Below, one piece after another: positions 57,819 through 64,000 of a DNA stretch of 64,000 nt. This DNA comes from Heterodera schachtii (lineage: Eukaryota > Nematoda > Chromadorea > Rhabditida > Heteroderidae): assembly GCA_023374025.1 (NCBI GenBank), contig SIJG01000044.1:1062900-1126899 (forward strand), written 5' to 3'. The translations under genes and the position numbers were made by a program. Each line of letters starts with the position of its first letter. Within the stretch, counting starts at the first letter, position 1. Under the pieces are notes generated by a model. That model made no database searches. It was not told where the DNA came from and saw only the letters and a program-made list of their open reading frames with translations.

Positions 57819-58614
57819 TAGAGTGGTACGGGACCGGTACCGGGACCTGCCGGGACCTGAGAACCCGGGACCGGGACTTCGATTTTTGTCCGGGACCGGA
57901 GACCGGGACCAACCGGGAAATGAAAAAACTCAAAAAATTAAAAAAATTCAAATTTTTAGTTTATTTCAAGTGAAAATATTAAATAATTAATTTTTTGGTT
58001 GGTTTTTTATTTTATAAAACCCAAAATTAACCCAAAATTAATATATTAATTTATTTAGTCAATATTTCAAATCGAATTTACTTCAATTATTTCAAAACAA
58101 TTAATCATTTTTTGACTCAAATGATCGAATATCATTAGAAATTTCAGATTTGCTTTTCACATCACTTTTTTTCGGCGCGCTTTTTCCAAAAAACTTTTGG
58201 GAAAAAAATGGTCCGGCGGTGCCGATAGGCGCCGTCGGGGAAAATTTTGAAATTTGAGTGTGATTTGTTAACATATTTTCAACAAAAAGGCTAGTTTTGG
58301 GATTCTAGACAATATTTTAATTTCTCTAGAGGGATTGAACTATGGGGAAAGTAGTAAAAATAAAGAAAATTAGCCACTAAGCCATTTGAACAACCGGCAG
58401 ACTTACTTTTAAAGAATATAATAATTATTTATTTTAAATTTTTTCCTTTAACTCCAATTGCACCACTATTTTTTCACTCAGACTCACATTCTTACCAGTG
58501 CTTGTTTTTCCCGTTTCCCGTTTGCCCTACCGGGACCGGGACCTGAGATTTTTAAAACCCGGGACTTCGGAGGACCGGGAATTCCCGCCCCGGTCCCAGT
58601 CCCGGTACACCCTA
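57819..58614. mobile_element. hAT-like MITE with ccgggacc subterminal repeats
   Basis: Perfect 8-bp target duplication gttaaaaa (57811-57818, 58615-58622). Ends TAGAGTGGTACGGG and inverted tagggtgtaccggg. Subterminal regions carry many ccgggacc motifs. Inside: GATA-loop hairpin 58212-58240 and a tRNA-like stretch 58328-58400 on the minus strand. No ORF. Confidence 0.92.
58328..58400 (-). ncRNA. tRNA-like sequence inside a MITE
   Basis: Minus strand: caaatggcttagtggctaat (A-box-like), then 30 bases on catagttcaatccctc (B-box). No complete cloverleaf. Third such case in a MITE of this window. Confidence 0.4.
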
Positions 58615-59099
58615 GTTAAAAACAAATGAAGAACTGGGGAAAAATATGTCTAAAATAGTTTCAAATATTTAAGTCAATTTTTTTTTCATGTTTCATTACC
58701 ATGAAAAATACCAACACTAAAATCATTAATACACCCAAACAATTTTTATTGTTTGAAATGTTTTAAAAAAGCATTGTTAACATATTTATTTTACCTTTTT
58801 AATTAATTAGAACATTAAAAATATATTTCAAATAATAAAATTTTTCTTCGTTTGGACGCGCATCCCAATGCTTTATCCACGTGGAGTTGCGCAAACGCCT
58901 TAATGAATTGTAATTTTTTTTTTTTTAATTTAATTTAATTTATCGAGCAAACCAAAGGCACATTAGTGCTCTTACATGGTGCCAAAAAGAAAACAATCAA
59001 TTAAATTTGATCAAATAAAAAATACAAAATGAAAATAAAAATAAATCAAATGTTAAAATCACAGGTGATTATATATAATGTAAAATGTGGCACAGAAAT

Positions 59100-61925
59100 T
59101 TCCTACTCAGAACTCATTGCTTTTAGTAAACCCCTGAATTCCTTTGCCTTATTAATTTGTCACCGCTACCACTGGAAGGTTATTCCAGTTTTTTACTATC
59201 CTATGGAAAAAATTATTTTGAGTTTTGGCCGTGTGGCGCTTTACTCGTAAAAGTAAAGGCCTCCTGGGCCTTTCTGAGAAAAAGAAACTTTTCCCAGCAT
59301 CGAGGCTGGTGAACCCTTTAATTATTTTAAAAGCTGTTGTTAAATCATTGATTTTTCTTCTTTCTTCTAATTTGTGTAAATCAGTGATTTTTAGTCTTTC
59401 CCCATATTTTTTGTACACAAATCCACATTTTCTAAGTGCTTTTCTTGTAAAAATTTTTGAACACGTTCAATTTTATCTATGTCTTTTTTAAGATTAGGGT
59501 TCCAAACTTCGGTAGCGTATTCTAATTGAGGTCGTACAAAAGTTTTGTAAGCTGCTGTTAGAGTCTTTATTTCTCTAGTTTTTAACACTCTTAAAATCTG
59601 GAAAATTCTAAGATATGCATTACGTACGATTTTATTAATATGTTCTGAAAAATTCAGTTTCGAGTCAATTATAATCCCTAAGTCACGAACATTATCCGAT
59701 TCTGAGATCTTTTTTGAGTTAATTAAATAATCTTTTTTCTTGTTATTTTTCCCTAAATAAAGAACAAAACATTTTTCAATTGAAATTTCTAACCCATTTA
59801 TTTTTGACCATTTTTCCAAAGCCTTAATTGCTTTATCCAACTGATTTGGATGGTCATCATTTTCATGGGCATAATATAATTTTACATCGTCAGCATACAT
59901 TTTTATGCCAATTGATGACGACGCTTCATTTGTAACAAAGGACGGCAGATCATTTATAAAAATTAAAAAGAGTAAAGGCCCTAGGACACTTCCCTGGGGC
60001 ACTCCCGAAAATATTTTGAAACTTTCTGACAATTCATCGCCGATTTTAACCTTAAAAACTCCGATTTTTTAAAAAGTTAGTTAAAAAATTATGAATTTTT
60101 CCTTCAATTCCAATATTTTTGATTTTTTGAAGTAATAAATCAATTGGAACAGAATCAAACGCCTTGACAAAATCCATATAGATGATGTCAATTTGTTGAT
60201 TCTTTTGTAGAGAATTATATATATCGTCCATTGTTTTTAATATTTGGGTTGTAGTCGACCTATTTTTTAAAAACCCAAATTGTTCTTTATCAAAAAATTT
60301 TATACTGTTCAGAAATTCTAAAATTTTGCTACTCAAAATTCGTTCAAAAACTCTACAGACAGTGCTGGTTAATGAAACCGGCCTATAATTTAATGGATCT
60401 GTTTTTTCACCTTTTTTGAAAATTGGTACCACCAATGATGTTCGCCATATTTCCGGAATTTGACCGGAATCCAAAATTAGCCTGAATATATCAGCTAATA
60501 TTTTTGTAATTGGCTCTGCACAATTTTTCAATAAAATGTAAGGAACATTATCTGGTGAAGTGGAATTACGCCGGGGAAGTCTTCTTAATATATTCCAAAT
60601 TATGCCAGCATTCAATTCAATGTCAGACAGTTTCGTCTTATTCTGTGTTGATTGAGTTTGCGGACCAGTAACAATTGATTTTCTTAGAAAAGACTTTTGA
60701 AATATTTCTGCTAATATCTTACATTTTTGAACATTGCTGGAAAACATATTTCCAGAATTATCAATTAAAGTAGGTATTTCGTTGACTTTTGATAATTTAT
60801 TTCGAATAAATTTATTAACTGAATTTTGCCCCTGGGAAATAATTTTTGACTCTTTTTCATTTCTAAATTGATTTAATTGTTTCTTCATTTCCCTTGAAAT
60901 AATTTTGTAATTTAATAAGATTTCACTTTTTTCTGGAAATTTTTTTACAAGCTTATGCAAACGTAATTTCTCTGAAAATAAGTCTCTTATTTTTTGAGGA
61001 TATGATTGTTTTATTATCGATTTTAGAGGTCTATTGGGTATAAAAGTATCATATAACTTCAGCACTTTATTTAAGAATTCTTTATATTTTTGATCAACGG
61101 TGTACACTTGGTTTATTGATAAATCAATCCGATTTTCAAGTATCGCCCGACTTAATTTCGAAAAATTAATATTTTTTAAATCTCTTCTAAAAATTCTAGG
61201 ATTTTGTGACTGAATTTTACTTTTATTTTAAATCCGAACATTTTGTGATCGGAAGTTGAAAAATTTTCTAATACTGTCAATTCATTAATTAACTCTAATT
61301 CACTAGTAATTACTAAATCTAAAATTGCTTTTTCTCTCGTTGTTTCTTTAACAAGCTGTATCAATTTTTTTTGGTCAATAAACTCAATCAGAGAATAAGA
61401 CACAGGATCATTTATTTTTTTAACCTTATTTTCATCCCATATTTGGGATATTAAAATCACCACAGAATATGATATTTTCAGAATCGCTTTGGTCAGAAAT
61501 GAATTTGAATAGTTTTTTAGTATTCTGAACAGTACAATTTGGTGGACGATATATATTTATAATTTGAATTGGTTTTTTAAAAAGTAGTTTAATGTGAATT
61601 ATTTCGCTTTGGAATTTTGTCCCAGAGAAAAGTGTCTGATAAGGGATAGTTGATTTTAATAGAATTGCCGATCCTCCGCCCTTTTTATCATTTCGGCTTG
61701 CAAGGATTATTTGATATTGATTATTTACTGTAAATTCTGATTCTACTGTGTTTCTGGGGTTTAACCAGGTCTCATTGATTATATTTATAAAAGGATCGTA
61801 TTTTTGGGTTATATGTTCTAAATCAGCTATTTTATTTGCTATCGATCGGGCATTTATTAAAAGGCAAGGAATCCAGGGGTTTTCTATTATTTTTCCAATC
61901 TTTTTGTTTGGTTGCTCGCGTGTCC
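59100..61925 (-). pseudogene. LINE ORF2: APE-type endonuclease and reverse transcriptase
   Basis: Endonuclease from about 61925: LLINARSIANKIADLEHI, INETWL, GGGSAILL, INIYRPPN, CGDFNIPN, then SDHKMFGF. Reverse transcriptase: VVPIFKKGEKTDPLNYRPVS, YMDFVKAFDSVP, SGVPQGSVLGPLLFLIFIND and the catalytic KMYADDVKLYY. C-terminal block: RPQLEYATEVWNPNLKKDID, YGERLKITDLHKLEERR, NWNNLP. These marks fit the jockey/CR1 group of non-LTR elements. The reading frame changes at about 61445, 61195, 60055 and 59420, so it is a dead copy. It encodes the enzyme that nicks target DNA and copies the element RNA. Confidence 0.85.
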
Positions 61926-62665
61926 CTAGCGAGTTCTGAGCGGGCGGGGGTCTTTCAGAGATCTGATCTCCAAATCGACGACAAAATATTTATACTCACC
62001 AGCGGCAATATTGGCCTGATAGGCTTGTTGCCGAAGGGAGTATAAAATTTTGAGCTCGTTTTGGGTCATATCTCTGCGCACTTTGATATGCTGGGGCAAA
62101 TTGGGCAATTTTTTCACAGCATTACGGAAATTAAAGAGAAATTTGTCACTGTGAAAATTTGTCCATAAATGGCACTTTCAAAATTCGGTCTCTTTTTACC
62201 CCTCCATCAGCAGGCCGCGTCCTTGGGTGGCGGTGAATGTCGGGCGACAATTTGTCTTTGACACCGCATTCATCAGCAATTTGCTCCACCAATGCCCGTT
62301 CGTCCATCGCCTCCGGCAATTTTTCGATGACTGCTCGGTTCGCCTTCTCCTTCAGCTGCTCAGAGTTGATGATCGCCTCGGTGATCATCCGCGATACGAG
62401 GCCGGTGCCAGCAAAAGGCGGCGGTTGACCCCATTGGACTGTGCCGTTGTTGGAGATGGGAACGGACGAAGAATGGGATACGTGCTGGGGGTCAGCAAAT
62501 CGATTTCCACACCGATTCTCGCCCTCAACAAGTTGCTGCACCAAATTTTCCAACTTTTCGAGCCGTTGGATAATTGAGTTAAGGGCAGGATTCCCTGACC
62601 CCTCAAGCAGTTTTTCGAGTCGTTCGAGACGAGCGATGACTTCGTCTTCATCAATTTTTAAGAAA
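61926..62665 (-). pseudogene. LINE ORF1 (gag-like, coiled coil)
   Basis: The frame from about 62662 reads a leucine-rich coiled coil (VIARLERLEKLLEG, IIQRLEKLENLVQQLVEG), then a charged middle part; after a one-base shift near 62150 it continues FLFNFRNAVKKLPNLPQHI, RRDMTQNELKILYSLRQQ and stops at 61926. A coiled coil followed by a small RNA-binding-like domain is the usual make-up of LINE ORF1 proteins. It directly precedes ORF2, which supports the call. Confidence 0.6.
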
Positions 62666-62984
62666 TTAAAGATTTTTTTTTATAGTTTTTGGCCCAAAAT
62701 CCTCAATAAATGACATTTTACAGACAAAACATGTTCGCAAATCACTCTGCTAATTAAAAAAATCATTTTCTTTTGTTTTCAAATATTGATTCATTTCATC
62801 AAACAGTTTGACTCAATGCAATTTTCATTAATAATTAATGGCTATTTTATTCACCTATTGAAATCAATTTTAAAAACAGTTTTTTACTAAAATATTACAA
62901 TTAAAAAAATGATTTTTCATGGCAAATTTAAATTTTTGAAGCTTCAATATGAGATTTCAAAAGTTTTTGATTTGGAATCCTGGA

Positions 62985-63559
62985 TTATAAAGTATAATAT
63001 TTTTCCCAAACTTTTGCAGTGTAATCGGTATTGGGCTCGTATGCAAAATATTTTTCCGGCGGGTCAACAGATTTCTCGATGCCAATTTCAATTAGTCCAA
63101 TCGGACTATCCGCCACAAAAATGGTGTTGAGTTGTGCCAGATAAAGCTCTCCTCCATCTGATAAAAGTTGCTTCATTTTCTCCCATGTGTCTCCAATTTT
63201 GTTCTCCAGCTGAAAGGGGTTGGTGGTGCCGTTATGCGTCCATTTTGAAACCAAAGCGGTCAATCGCTTCGATGATTTAAAATAGATCGAAGCTTAATTT
63301 AGTGCCGCATTTTTGTGTGATTTATGCCTTCGGGGGCGAGATTCGAATTAGGTAAAATGAATGTCAAATTTATGATTAAGCGATTTAAATTGTCATAAAA
63401 ATTTTCCACAAATATTCTTTGACAAAAATATTAATTTAAAAATGCTACCGAACTTACATTATTTAAAATGTTTGTAATGTCTGATTGAAAGAACCCTCCG
63501 GCGCTGTACCAAATTTGCTGGTTAATAACCAAAAAGAAAAGGAGCAAATGCCGTGGCAT
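62985..63559 (-). CDS. Small secreted protein, unknown family
   Basis: Two exons: 63559-63458 and 63266-62985, phase 0, 127 residues. The N-terminus MPRHLLLFFLVINQQIWYSA is a good signal peptide. The mature part has no Cys: it contains LTALVSKWTHNGTTNPFQLE, a WEKMKQLLSDGGELYLAQL stretch and an acidic/aromatic C-terminus (PPEKYFAYEPNTDY). I recognise no family. A decayed copy at 54080-54340 shows the family was duplicated locally. Small size and a signal peptide make it a candidate secreted effector or gut/cuticle protein; this is inference. Confidence 0.72.
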
Positions 63560-64000
63560 TTTTTGTGTACTTGTTTTTTGGCGAACTTTCCTAAATAAAA
63601 TAAATTTTTATTATTTTTATTATCACATTGAACTGACTAAAAATGTACGATTTTGCAGAAAATAAATTTATTAATGAGCAAAAAGAATGATCAAAATAAA
63701 AGGAATGGACAAAATGAAAAAGCTTCCCAGTGAATTGGTTACATCGATTTCGATGATTCATCAGAAAATGCATCAGAAAATGTGCTTTTTCTTAATAAAA
63801 ATTTACTTAATTACCATATAACTACAGTTATATTGATTTCAAAGTACCACAACTGTCAAATTTTACAAAATCCATGTACACCATAAAAATAATGAAAAAT
63901 GGTTTGATTCAAATGGGTTGTATTTATCGTTTGAATGGAGTTTTTCCAATATTTTTACAATGAAATTAGCTCAAAATTTTTTAAATACAATATACAGTGA
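63560..64000. other. Intergenic, upstream of the minus-strand secreted-protein gene
   Basis: AT-rich. Should include the promoter of the 63559 gene; no motif can be named. No other gene seen. Confidence 0.4.

Larger units (their letters stand above)
58917..62680 (-). mobile_element. Decayed non-LTR retrotransposon (LINE), two ORFs
   Basis: Minus strand, 5' end near 62680 and A-rich 3' tail (ttaaattaaattaaaaaaaa) at about 58917-58945. Gene order ORF1, then endonuclease and reverse transcriptase, then a C-terminal region, is typical of jockey/CR1-like LINEs. At least five frameshifts (near 62150, 61445, 61195, 60055 and 59420), so it cannot be active. 5' completeness and target duplication were not determined. 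Confidence 0.85.

Noticed and set aside
61748..62713. Plus-strand frames opposite the LINE ORF1/endonuclease
   Set aside because: They are antisense shadows of the minus-strand LINE frames, which carry recognisable motifs.

Overview
The window looks like nuclear DNA of a plant-parasitic (cyst-type) nematode. It is AT-rich. The genes have many short exons and introns, most of them small. There are several SPRY-domain genes of the SPRYSEC/RanBPM-like kind that expanded in Globodera and relatives, and several introns appear to use a GC donor, as reported for Globodera. The genus is inferred from gene content only; no database was searched. Gene models below were built by hand from splice signals and reading-frame phase.

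Layout. 0-5 kb: the last exon of a small secreted cysteine-rich protein, then repeats. 4.9-28.8 kb: a SPRY cluster made of a dual-SPRY gene on the minus strand (4.9-8.2 kb, one broken exon), a SPRY scrap joined across an N gap to an unrelated transporter tail (9.1-9.5 kb), two plus-strand SPRY genes (10.3-12.1 and 12.7-14.05 kb), a dead minus copy (14.3-14.9 kb), a frameshifted plus copy (16.9-19.6 kb) that shares a nearly identical 1.9-kb block with the first, a transposon-split minus copy (20.5-21.3 kb) and a complete twelve-exon gene (24.6-28.8 kb). 29.7-37.3 kb: a GH37 trehalase with several breaks, including an element inserted in a coding exon. 38.4-43.1 kb: a cathepsin B-like cysteine protease. 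44.9-46.9 kb: two complete small secreted cysteine-rich genes. 49.5-52.8 kb: the intact dual-SPRY gene, an inverted duplicate of the 4.9-8.2 kb locus. 54.7-57.2 kb: a small cysteine-rich, possibly phospholipase A2-like gene. 58.9-62.7 kb: a decayed non-LTR retrotransposon. 63-63.6 kb: a two-exon secreted protein gene.

The space between and inside genes is packed with non-autonomous DNA transposons. At least five carry perfect 8-bp target duplications and hAT-like ends (YAGRG), and each has its own private subterminal repeat. A second group of three foldback elements shares one terminal consensus and a linker (TGTGGGCGAA) but carries a different tandem unit in each copy. A GC-rich hairpin with a GATA loop recurs in otherwise unlike elements, and tRNA-like A-box/B-box stretches sit inside three of them. 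I regard these modular elements as the most novel content of the window.
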